Origin: GCA-002726655 sp046582185
GTDB taxonomy: Bacteria > Pseudomonadota > Gammaproteobacteria > Pseudomonadales > Azotimanducaceae
Direction: 5' to 3'
Assembly: GCA_046582185.1 (NCBI GenBank)
Contig: JAYGEX010000023.1
Coordinates: 1 to 5,105, forward strand
DNA: 5,105 nt
Positions 1-5,105 of this stretch are shown piece after piece. The position numbers and the translations under genes are program-made. The notes under the pieces are model-generated. The model did not search any database. It was given only the letters and a program-made list of their open reading frames with translations, and was not told the origin of the DNA. Within the stretch, counting starts at the first letter, position 1. Each line of letters opens with the position of its first letter.

Positions 1-506
1 TTAAAAATTATACAAAAAAAGAGTTTATAAAAATTTTAACGGGTAATAGACATTTTGGTAAGACGATGGTCCTTAACACTAAAGGAGAATATATATTTGA
101 GAACGGTCTAGGATATTACCGTGGTGGGGTTAAAAAATCTAATCGTGAGAAAAGTAAAGAAGCGTTAAAAAAGAAGTATGCTCTTGATTATGAATTAGCA
201 ATTAACAACAAATGGTTCGGAGAAAGTATTACTGGAGGATTCCCAATTGGTGGCATTAATAGATATGCTTCGATTTGCTTAAATTCCACTAATCTAGGCC
301 AATATTACTATGGAGCACTAGATGGGGATAAGAATGCTAATTTATATGAAGCTAAGAAATTATTTGTTGCTACTCTTTCTATAGATATTGAAAAATGTAA
401 GATTTGCTATGATGAAAAAGGCAATCCGAATATAAGTTACTATGCTCTATTGCATTATCGTAATGTATCTAAAAGATATCTAGAAGAGATAAAAAGAAAA
501 CTCTAA
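1..506 (+). CDS. 3' part of an unrecognised AT-rich gene (partial at the window edge)
   Basis: I do not recognise this protein. The frame is open from base 3 to the TAA at 504-506. The first ATG, at 66, has no Shine-Dalgarno sequence, and 21 sense codons precede it in frame, so the true start is probably outside the window; if not, the product is 146 residues from ATG 66. The visible part is soluble-looking, rich in Lys, Tyr, Asn and Gly, with a basic stretch at about residues 23-37 (counting from ATG 66), a Gly/Ile-rich segment at about 56-64, one CxxC pair (C111, C114) and a basic C-terminus. No membrane segment or signal peptide is seen. Base composition is about 33% G+C over 121-240, well below the genes from 1164 onward, which suggests acquired DNA. 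It could be the C-terminal end of a larger accessory protein or a stand-alone protein; no function is assigned. Confidence 0.55.
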   Translation, partial: KNYTKKEFIKILTGNRHFGKTMVLNTKGEYIFENGLGYYRGGVKKSNREKSKEALKKKYALDYELAINNKWFGESITGGFPIGGINRYASICLNSTNLGQYYYGALDGDKNANLYEAKKLFVATLSIDIEKCKICYDEKGNPNISYYALLHYRNVSKRYLEEIKRKL

Positions 507-568
507 ACCCTAACCAAACTCCCCTTCCTTCAATATCCCAACTGCTTTACTCTAAATAATCCCAATAA

Positions 569-823
569 GTGTCCGTTTGGTTGACCTGGAACAATGTGTA
601 TACTTTGCTTGATATGGGAATCGTTGGTTTGTTTTTCTTATCTTCAAGATTTCTACATGAAGGAGTTGTTGATCAATCAAAATTTCATGTTGCCGCGTTT
701 GAATTTAAACCCGAAAACAGCTTTGTTTCCATGATGAAAATCGGCATGTTAGGAATCAGTTCACTAACAATATTTTTAATTTTCCTGTTGATCTGGGGGA
801 TTCGACGAATGAGGTCTAATTGA
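569..823 (+). CDS. Small hypothetical membrane protein
   Basis: Not recognised. From the GTG at 569 the product is 84 residues; an in-frame TAA at 566-568 lies immediately before it, so translation cannot begin further upstream. An ATG at 614 would give 69 residues. Neither start has a clear Shine-Dalgarno sequence, so the start is uncertain. Two hydrophobic stretches are visible, a weaker one at about residues 11-28 and a strong one at about 58-77, followed by a positively charged tail (RRMRSN). That charge pattern fits a short inner-membrane protein with its C-terminus in the cytoplasm. It follows the upstream gene by 62 bases on the same strand and shares its lower G+C content, so the two may have arrived together. 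It could be a chance frame, but the C-terminal transmembrane helix with a basic end argues for a real gene. Confidence 0.45.
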   Translation: MSVWLTWNNVYTLLDMGIVGLFFLSSRFLHEGVVDQSKFHVAAFEFKPENSFVSMMKIGMLGISSLTIFLIFLLIWGIRRMRSN

Positions 824-828
824 GTGGT

Positions 829-877
829 GGTGCTAACAACCTCTGCCTGCCTTCAAGATGCTAACGCAGACAGCACC
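829..877. repeat. Imperfect inverted repeat (hairpin)
   Basis: GGTGCT at 829-834 pairs with AGCACC at 872-877, and an inner TCTGC at 842-846 pairs with GCAGA at 866-870, with an asymmetric bulge between the two stems. It lies just after the stop codon of the small membrane protein. No run of T follows it on either side, so it is not a typical intrinsic terminator. It could be a structured element end or could have a weak role in transcript stability. Confidence 0.35.
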
Positions 878-965
878 AGTACTCCCTGTCATGATAAAAA
901 AGGCCCTTTACTCCGCAGGAAAGATCAAATGACCCGTCGCTCGTGCTAACAAAAAATATCGGGCC

Positions 966-1029
966 GGCGTTAAAAAATATGTCCAAATTTTGGGCAGGAC
1001 CACTGGCGTTTAACACGAGGAATATGTCC
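966..1029. repeat. Two degenerate direct repeats, GGCGTT(T)AA...AATATGTCC
   Basis: Copy one is at 966-984 and copy two at 1005-1029. Each begins GGCGTTAA or GGCGTTTAA and ends AATATGTCC, with 2 and 7 bases respectively between the two halves. G-rich GGGC motifs lie before each copy (961-964 and 992-995). They sit inside a 105-base stretch bounded by TGCTAAC (944-950) and GTTAGCA (1042-1048). Repeated imperfect units near an end starting with TG recall the multiple terminal repeats of IS21-family elements, but no transposase gene is present and this attribution is only an inference. Confidence 0.35.
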
Positions 1030-1163
1030 AGAAAGAAAATCGTTAGCAGGATCGAATGTAATCGCTTTTTCAGTACCAAATTTAAGGCTTCATGGCATAA
1101 GGACTCGTTTTCAGAGGCTCCTTGGACTGCTGTTAATTTTGAGATGAAACATAAGGAGAAAGT

Positions 1164-2021
1164 ATGAAAGTTGGCTGCCAAATGGCGTTTAACGAATCCA
1201 CTTCGCCCCAGTATATCAGTGAAGCAGGCGCCCTCGTAGAGGAGTTAGGTTTCCATTCCTTCTGGGTACCAGAGCATGTTTTGTTCTTCCCGGAATACGA
1301 ATCCCACTATCCGTATTCCGATGATGGTCGGCTGCGCGGCGATCCAAAGAGCTTACTGGATCCATTGACCGCGCTTACATTTGTGTCGGCCTTTACGTCA
1401 TCAATCAGATTATGTACTGGCATTTGCCTGGTACCACAGCGTAATCCTGTGTATACCGCCAAACAGGTCGCCGATCTCGATTACCTGTCAAACGGCAGAG
1501 TCGAGTTTGGCATCGGGATTGGCTGGTTAAAGGAAGAGTTCGAAGCATTGGGGGTACCCTGGCAGGACAGGGCTGGTAGAACCCTTGAGTGCGTTGAGGT
1601 AATGAAGACCTTGTGGTGCGATGAAATATCGAATTTTGAGGGAAAGTATTACTCAATCAAAGCTGCCTATCAAAATCCGAAACCGATCCAGAAGCCACAT
1701 CCGCCGCTCTTGTTTGGCGGAGAAAGTTTGCCTGCACTAAAACGAGTAGCGTCAGTTGGTCAGGGATGGTACGGGTATAATCTTACTCCAGCTTCATTTG
1801 AGCAACATTTGCGTAGCCTGGATGATTTATTGAGCGATCAAAGCCGCAGCTTGTCTGATCTACTACTTTATGTTTCGCCGAGTCCAGAGTGTTTGGACGC
1901 CGAGTCTATGCAAGCATTTGCTGATCTCGGCGCGCAGCAGATGGTACTACCATTATTTGCTCGTGATACTTCCCGGTTACGTGATCGAGCGCAGAGAATA
2001 TTGGAAATGGTTAATGGCTAG
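1164..2021 (+). CDS. Luciferase-like (LLM) class flavin/F420-dependent oxidoreductase
   Basis: The 285-residue product has the features of the bacterial luciferase-like TIM-barrel fold, closest to the group annotated as TIGR03619, 'probable F420-dependent oxidoreductase'. Visible are the N-terminal strand (MKVGCQMAFN), the segment FWVPEHV (33-39), the DPLTALTFVSAFTSSIRLCTG helix-strand region (66-86), the family signature SNGRVEFGIGIGW (109-121), and PKPIQKPHPPLLFGG (172-186), followed by GQGW (199-202). Length is normal and the frame is intact. Members use FMN or F420 for hydride transfer or monooxygenation of varied substrates; the cofactor cannot be decided here. The start is set by AAGGAGA at 1153-1159, 4 bases before the ATG. 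The gene converges with the TetR regulator across 34 bases with no evident terminator. The nearby P450 suggests a role in the same oxidative metabolism, but that is inferred from proximity only. Confidence 0.88.
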   Translation: MKVGCQMAFNESTSPQYISEAGALVEELGFHSFWVPEHVLFFPEYESHYPYSDDGRLRGDPKSLLDPLTALTFVSAFTSSIRLCTGICLVPQRNPVYTAKQVADLDYLSNGRVEFGIGIGWLKEEFEALGVPWQDRAGRTLECVEVMKTLWCDEISNFEGKYYSIKAAYQNPKPIQKPHPPLLFGGESLPALKRVASVGQGWYGYNLTPASFEQHLRSLDDLLSDQSRSLSDLLLYVSPSPECLDAESMQAFADLGAQQMVLPLFARDTSRLRDRAQRILEMVNG

Positions 2022-2055
2022 CCCATCCACATGTAATATTTACCTTAGCCGAGAG

Positions 2056-2658
2056 TTATATCTTGCCCTTCAGAACATTTTCCAAACCAGGTCCAAGCAA
2101 GGTGACCAGAAGGGCCGATAACTGTTCGGGGGAGTCGCTAAATCCACGGTCCACCCAAACGCTGATGGTGGCGTAAACAGTATTGCCCACAATTGCAGTT
2201 AGATATTCACGTTCCACTTCGGGCAATTGCTCAAAGTGATTAACGTTCAGTGCACGATCAAGCAGGATTGCAAAAACCCTGGCGCACGGTTTAAGAAATA
2301 ATGAGCTTGGACAGTAGGTTAACAGAGAGGTGAGCGTGCTTTTTTGATTTTCATAGGCCCGGAATACAAAAGTAGTTAGGTTTGTATTGGTTAAGGGCAT
2401 TAACAGCAATTCATCAGTGATGGAATCAGCAATCGATTCAAACATATCTTCCGCAATATCACTCACCACCCGTTCCAGTGATCCAAATCGGGCATAGAAA
2501 GTCTTTCTTGTTATCCCGGCAACACTGGCGACTTCAGAGATCGTTAGTTTCTCAAAGGGATGCGCTTCCGAAAGCAAGCCCAGGACGGCAAGCTGCACCG
2601 CATTCCGCGTCCGCGCAATACGTGGGTCCAGTGCAATAGCTTTCCTGGGGTCGGACAT
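2056..2658 (-). CDS. TetR/AcrR-family transcriptional regulator
   Basis: From the ATG complementary to 2656-2658 the product is 200 residues, the usual TetR size. The N-terminal DNA-binding domain is clear: a first helix (about residues 14-31), then the helix-turn-helix LTISEVASVAGITRKTFYARFGS (38-60), with the typical TRKTFYARF recognition-helix end. The helical remainder (about 65-200) is the divergent ligand-binding and dimerisation half. An upstream start at 2721 would add 21 residues unlike the family and run into the proposed operator, so I prefer the internal one; AGAAG 8 bases before it is only a weak ribosome-binding site. The gene is divergent from the P450, the classic layout for a local repressor, and the shared 132-base spacer holds a large dyad. 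The likely ligand is a P450 substrate or product, but the sequence does not identify it. Confidence 0.9.
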   Translation of the reverse strand: MSDPRKAIALDPRIARTRNAVQLAVLGLLSEAHPFEKLTISEVASVAGITRKTFYARFGSLERVVSDIAEDMFESIADSITDELLLMPLTNTNLTTFVFRAYENQKSTLTSLLTYCPSSLFLKPCARVFAILLDRALNVNHFEQLPEVEREYLTAIVGNTVYATISVWVDRGFSDSPEQLSALLVTLLGPGLENVLKGKI

Positions 2659-2684
2659 ATGGCGTCTTCTGCAAATGGTTAATG

Positions 2685-2690
2685 ATTGTA
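2685..2690 (-). promoter_or_regulatory. Possible -10 box of the TetR gene
   Basis: On the minus strand this reads TACAAT, one mismatch from the consensus -10, and lies 26 bases before the preferred start codon, leaving a leader of about 20 bases. No good -35 is seen at the expected distance (TTTCTT at 17 bases). The left arm of the neighbouring dyad lies next to that -35 position, so autoregulation is plausible. Confidence 0.3.
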
Positions 2691-2711
2691 CGGTAAGAGG
2701 AAACCCCAAGA

Positions 2712-2764
2712 AAGTAAACACTTGACTCCTATCTTGCAGCTAGATAAGTTACAACTGTTTACTT
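2712..2764. promoter_or_regulatory. Nested 53-bp dyad, probable TetR operator
   Basis: Outer arms at 2712-2724 (AAGTAAACACTTG) and 2752-2764 (CAACTGTTTACTT) are inverted repeats pairing at 12 of 13 positions. Inside them, TATCTTGCAGCTAGATA (2730-2746) is a 17-bp palindrome pairing at 7 of 8 positions. Both dyads are centred on the same base, 2738; overall 20 of 26 symmetric positions pair. The length and symmetry of the core fit TetR-family operators. It lies between two divergent genes, one of which encodes a TetR regulator. The core falls between the proposed P450 -35 and -10, the left arm overlaps the -35, and the right arm lies around the transcription start. Binding by this regulator is inferred, not shown. 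Confidence 0.6.
2722..2750 (+). promoter_or_regulatory. Possible P450 promoter
   Basis: TTGACT at 2722-2727 matches the sigma-70 -35 consensus at five of six positions. TAAGTT at 2745-2750 follows after 17 bases but is a poor -10 (three of six matches). A weak -10 is compatible with an activatable or tightly repressed promoter. Transcription would start near 2757, giving a leader of about 35 bases. Confidence 0.35.
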
Positions 2765-2780
2765 GTCACTTTCCAGATGT

Positions 2781-2784
2781 GGAG
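2781..2784 (+). promoter_or_regulatory. Ribosome-binding site fixing the P450 start
   Basis: GGAG lies 6 bases before the ATG at 2791. The only longer in-frame option is a TTG at 2686, which would add 35 residues unlike P450 N-termini and would read through the dyad and the proposed promoter. This supports the ATG at 2791 as the true start. Confidence 0.6.
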
Positions 2785-2790
2785 TTAGCC

Positions 2791-4044
2791 ATGAGCACAA
2801 TGCAAGCCATACCCAACGCGAAGACCCAGGCACTTGCCGATTTCGATGTCAGCCGACCTGAACTGTTCCGCGAAGATACCTGGCAGCCATGGTTCGCGCG
2901 TCTTCGCAAGGAAGAGCCCATTCACTACTGCACCGATAGTGTTAATGGCGCCTACTGGTCGATCACCAGGCATGCAGATATCAAAGCTGTTGATACCAAT
3001 CATGAAGTATTCTCCTCTGCAGCTGGTGGCGTTGCTATTGTCGATAATATTGAAGGCGGCGAGGAGGCCGCTGGAGAGAGCTTTATTGGCATGGATCCGC
3101 CGCGCCATGAGGAGCAGCGTAAAACAGTAACACCATCTGTATCTCCACCCAATCTTGCCACCATGGAGCCGCTGATTCGAGAACGAGTCATTGATATTCT
3201 GGAAAACCTGCCGGTGGGCGAGACCTTCAACTGGGTGGATAGAGTGTCGATTGAATTGACCGCAAGGATGCTGGCAACGCTCTTCGATTTTCCTTATGAA
3301 GATCGGCGAAAGTTAGTCTACTGGTCTGATATCACCACCAATGTGCCCCAGGTGACAGGAATTGAAGTCGACATGGCGGAACGTCAGGCAGGACTGCAGG
3401 ATTGTGCCATGACCTTTATAAAACTGTGGCACGAAAGAGCTGCCGCCGAGCCCAAGTCCGACCTCATCTCCTTGTTGGCGCACGGCGAAAACACCAAAGA
3501 TATGATTTCTGACCCTATGCTGTTTTTAGGCAATATTGTCCTGTTGATTGTGGGTGGCAATGACACCACGCGCAACAGTATTAGCGGCGGCATACTGGCA
3601 CTGAATAAATATCCTGACGAATACCAGAAGCTACGCGATAATCCGGCGCTGATACCAAATATGGTATCGGAAATGATCCGCTGGCAAACACCCGTGATCC
3701 ATATGCGCCGAACGGCATTGAAGGACTTTGATCTGAATGGCAATATGATTAAGAAAGGTGACAAGGTCATCATGTGGTACTTGTCAGGCAACCGTGACGA
3801 GACTGTTTTTCCGGATGCAGACCGTTTTATCATCGATCGAAAAAATGCGCGTCAGCATGTGTCTTTTGGTTTTGGAATACATCGCTGCATGGGTAATCGC
3901 CTCGCGGAAATGCAATTGCGCGTCTTGTGGGAAGAAATCATGAAACGATTCAAACAGGTGGAAATTGTTGGCGAGGTTGTTCGGCTACCGAACAACTTTA
4001 TTCGAGGAATCGCGGATGTACCCGTGGTTTTACATCCTCACTAG
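2791..4044 (+). CDS. Cytochrome P450, CYP153-like
   Basis: An intact class I-type bacterial P450 of 417 residues with no membrane anchor. It carries the I-helix oxygen-activation motif GGNDTTR (255-261), the K-helix ExxR (E294, R297) and the heme-binding FGFGIHRCMG (359-368) with proximal ligand C366. Long stretches recall CYP153 enzymes: GMDPPRHEEQRKTV, SPPNLATMEPLIRERV, FNWVDRVSIELTARMLATLFDFPYEDRR and GNRLAEMQLRVLWEEIMKRF. CYP153 members hydroxylate the terminal carbon of alkanes, fatty acids or related hydrophobic compounds, using NAD(P)H through a ferredoxin reductase and a ferredoxin. Neither partner is encoded here, although they often sit beside CYP153 genes. The gene is divergent from the TetR regulator, whose probable operator overlaps the promoter, so induction by a hydrophobic substrate is likely. 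The family is sure; assignment to CYP153 rather than a sister family, and the substrate, are less so. Confidence 0.93.
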   Translation: MSTMQAIPNAKTQALADFDVSRPELFREDTWQPWFARLRKEEPIHYCTDSVNGAYWSITRHADIKAVDTNHEVFSSAAGGVAIVDNIEGGEEAAGESFIGMDPPRHEEQRKTVTPSVSPPNLATMEPLIRERVIDILENLPVGETFNWVDRVSIELTARMLATLFDFPYEDRRKLVYWSDITTNVPQVTGIEVDMAERQAGLQDCAMTFIKLWHERAAAEPKSDLISLLAHGENTKDMISDPMLFLGNIVLLIVGGNDTTRNSISGGILALNKYPDEYQKLRDNPALIPNMVSEMIRWQTPVIHMRRTALKDFDLNGNMIKKGDKVIMWYLSGNRDETVFPDADRFIIDRKNARQHVSFGFGIHRCMGNRLAEMQLRVLWEEIMKRFKQVEIVGEVVRLPNNFIRGIADVPVVLHPH

Positions 4045-4115
4045 ACACGGCAAACGATCAGACTTGTTCTGGCGAAGACCGCTTGTTGATCTTGCTGGTC
4101 GGATCGCTACACTCT

Positions 4116-4811
4116 CTAATAACTGTCGTGATGTTTTAGCCAGGACATGGTGAAAGGCAAGTCCGCTTCATCACGACCTTTGGGCACGAGATCCAACATT
4201 TGATAGGTAGACATTAAGGTGTCCAATCCTCTGGCGTATGTTGAATAGGTATGAAACATGGCCCCTGTATCGTCTTTGTAGAAGATGCTTACGCCGGGTA
4301 ATTCTTCGGCAACACCGCCTTCTTTGTAGTTGTAATAGCCGGATTCCTGCCCGGGAAAGGAGACATGATAATCAGCATTAAATGTATTGCCGGACGACGA
4401 TAGCCATTCAAAATCCCACTGCATTCTTGCCTTGAAATTCTGGAACTCAGGCCACTGGGCGCGAGATATAACAACAAGAGAAACATCTCTGGCGCCGAGA
4501 TGCATATTGACAGCATCATGTTGGTCGGCGAAGAAGGAGCAACTCTTACATCCCTCCTGCCATTCCGGGCCATACATAAAATGAACAACAATTAGTTGGC
4601 TTTTACTGCCGAAGAGCTCGCTAAGTTGCTTCTCACCAGCTGGGCCATTGAATACGTAATCTTCTTTTACGGCTTGCCAAGGTAAGGCGCGTCTATCTGC
4701 AGCAATTTCTTCCCGGAGCCTCGCCAATTTCTTTTCCTTCACTAACAGCTCAACTCTAGCCTTATTCCATTCGGGTTCAGAGACGATTGCGTTGTTTTCA
4801 ATATTGCTCAT
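4116..4811 (-). CDS. DUF899 family thioredoxin-like protein
   Basis: The 231-residue product is full length for the DUF899 family, whose members have a thioredoxin-like fold and mostly unknown function. Matching segments in order are EWNKARVELLVKEK (14-27), RRALPWQAV (40-48), YVFNGPAGEKQLSELF (52-67), the central VVHFMYGPEWQEGCKSCSFFAD (75-96), HLGARDVSLVVISRA (104-118), FKARMQWDFEWLSSSGNTFNADYHVSF (126-152) and FHTYSTYARGLD (186-197). The cysteine pair C88-C91 (CKSC) sits where thioredoxins have their redox pair; many relatives have CPSC, so the Lys is a small departure. No signal peptide is seen, so it should be cytoplasmic. GGAG (complement of 4820-4823) stands 8 bases before the ATG. The gene converges with the P450 across 71 bases and has its own upstream region, so a functional link is not implied by layout. 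A thiol-redox or peroxide-related role is plausible but unproven. Confidence 0.88.
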   Translation of the reverse strand: MSNIENNAIVSEPEWNKARVELLVKEKKLARLREEIAADRRALPWQAVKEDYVFNGPAGEKQLSELFGSKSQLIVVHFMYGPEWQEGCKSCSFFADQHDAVNMHLGARDVSLVVISRAQWPEFQNFKARMQWDFEWLSSSGNTFNADYHVSFPGQESGYYNYKEGGVAEELPGVSIFYKDDTGAMFHTYSTYARGLDTLMSTYQMLDLVPKGRDEADLPFTMSWLKHHDSY

Positions 4812-5105
4812 GATTGATTCTCCATTCTTTCCTTTAAGTAATCGAGTTAAGGAATTGGCTTAAGGAATCGAAACTGGAATGCCAGCCAATACCATGGCTT
4901 TCCAGGCTGGATTCTGAATTAAAGACTTCCTGATGCACCTTCACTCGTGTTGTATTGTTAGCGGCAGTGTTAAATAATTCATCTCCAGGGGAAGAAACAC
5001 ACCTGCCTGTTCATTGCGGTGTGAGTGAAATCGCCTTGTATTGATGTGAGCCAAGCAGCCGTGATCGGGTAAGAGAATTCCCTGTTGGCTAAAATTCAAC
5101 GAAAG
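4812..5105. other. Region upstream of the DUF899 gene, no convincing gene
   Basis: These 294 bases should hold the promoter of the DUF899 gene on the minus strand, but I find no strong -35/-10 pair. TTAAGGAAT occurs twice as a direct repeat (4847-4855 and 4860-4868), close upstream of the gene. CCAGCC at 4882-4887 can pair with GGCTGG at 4905-4910 to form a hairpin with a 17-base loop. A minus-strand frame is open from the window edge at 5105 to a TGA at 4941-4943 (54 codons); it could be the end of an upstream gene or chance. No RNA gene is recognised. Confidence 0.4.
4847..4868. repeat. Direct repeat TTAAGGAAT x2 upstream of DUF899
   Basis: Two exact 9-base copies at 4847-4855 and 4860-4868 are 13 bases apart start to start, and lie 36-57 bases upstream of the DUF899 start codon. 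AATCGA flanks the pair on both sides (4840-4845 and 4866-4871). On the gene's strand they read ATTCCTTAA. The position fits a protein-binding site near the promoter, but two short copies could also be chance. Confidence 0.3.

Larger units (their letters stand above)
824..1163. other. Gene-poor, repeat-rich junction region
   Basis: No convincing gene is seen in these 340 bases. The region separates the AT-rich block from the higher-G+C genes. It contains TGCTAAC at 831-837, 859-865 and 944-950, and its reverse complement GTTAGCA at 1042-1048. It also has an imperfect hairpin at 829-877, a short palindrome AAAGGCCCTTT at 899-909, and two degenerate copies of a GGCGTT(T)AA...AATATGTCC unit. A very short frame with a good ribosome-binding site starts at 929. 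The proximal part should hold the promoter of the oxidoreductase gene. A TTGGAC at 1122-1127 with TGAAAC 17 bases later is the best box pair I find, but it is weak. The mix looks like a scar of past insertion or deletion. Confidence 0.5.

Noticed and set aside
824..1048. Integron attC site or gene-cassette boundary
   Set aside because: The TGCTAAC copies do not fit RYYYAAC at the first base, and no properly spaced GTTRRRY with paired inner boxes was found.
943..1167. 74-residue frame on + from a GTG, ending in a 4-base ATGA overlap with the LLM gene
   Set aside because: No ribosome-binding site, no recognisable protein, and it runs through the repeats; the overlap with the LLM start is probably chance.
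861..1181. 106-residue frame on - across the junction region
   Set aside because: It runs over the start of the LLM gene on the opposite strand, resembles no known family, and reads through the repeated units.
2173..2181. GTAAACAGT inside the TetR coding sequence, similar to the operator arms
   Set aside because: A single short match in coding DNA without a paired arm; most likely chance.
2659..2721. 21-residue N-terminal extension of the TetR regulator
   Set aside because: It is unlike TetR N-termini, and its start lies within the proposed operator arm.
2686..2790. TTG-started N-terminal extension of the P450
   Set aside because: It would translate the promoter and dyad, has no family-like residues, and the ATG at 2791 has a good GGAG.
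3384..3833. 149-residue frame on the minus strand
   Set aside because: It is the antisense shadow of the P450, whose own frame has all the family motifs.
4045..4115. Terminator between the convergent P450 and DUF899 genes
   Set aside because: GCGA...GACC and GGTC...TCGC (4072-4107) can pair weakly with an internal loop, but no T-run follows on either strand.

Overview
This window looks like chromosomal DNA from a gammaproteobacterium, possibly a marine or hydrocarbon-associated one. That is an inference from protein style: the P450 resembles CYP153 alkane/fatty-acid hydroxylases, and a DUF899 protein and a TetR regulator flank it. No rRNA, tRNA, CRISPR array or complete mobile element is visible.

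Two compartments differ in base composition. Positions 1-823 are AT-rich (about one third G+C in the stretch counted by hand). They hold the 3' part of an unrecognised gene, whose frame is open to the window edge, and a small unrecognised membrane protein. Positions 824-1163 have no convincing gene but are rich in short repeats: the heptamer TGCTAAC three times, its reverse complement once, and two copies of a GGCGTT(T)AA...AATATGTCC unit. This looks like a scarred junction between the AT-rich block and the rest.

From 1164 on, the DNA is near 50% G+C with conventional genes. A luciferase-like (LLM) flavin/F420 oxidoreductase on + converges on a TetR-family regulator on -. The regulator is divergent from a CYP153-like cytochrome P450 on +, which in turn converges on a DUF899 thioredoxin-like gene on -. 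About 290 bases with no convincing gene end the window.

The TetR and P450 genes share a 132-base divergent promoter region. It holds a 53-bp nested dyad centred on base 2738, whose 17-bp core lies between the proposed P450 -35 and -10 elements. The simplest reading is that the TetR protein represses the P450 and probably itself, and is relieved by a hydrophobic substrate or product. No ferredoxin or ferredoxin reductase is present, so the P450 must get electrons from partners encoded elsewhere. The LLM enzyme may act in the same oxidative pathway, but it is not co-transcribed with the P450 and the link is only proximity.
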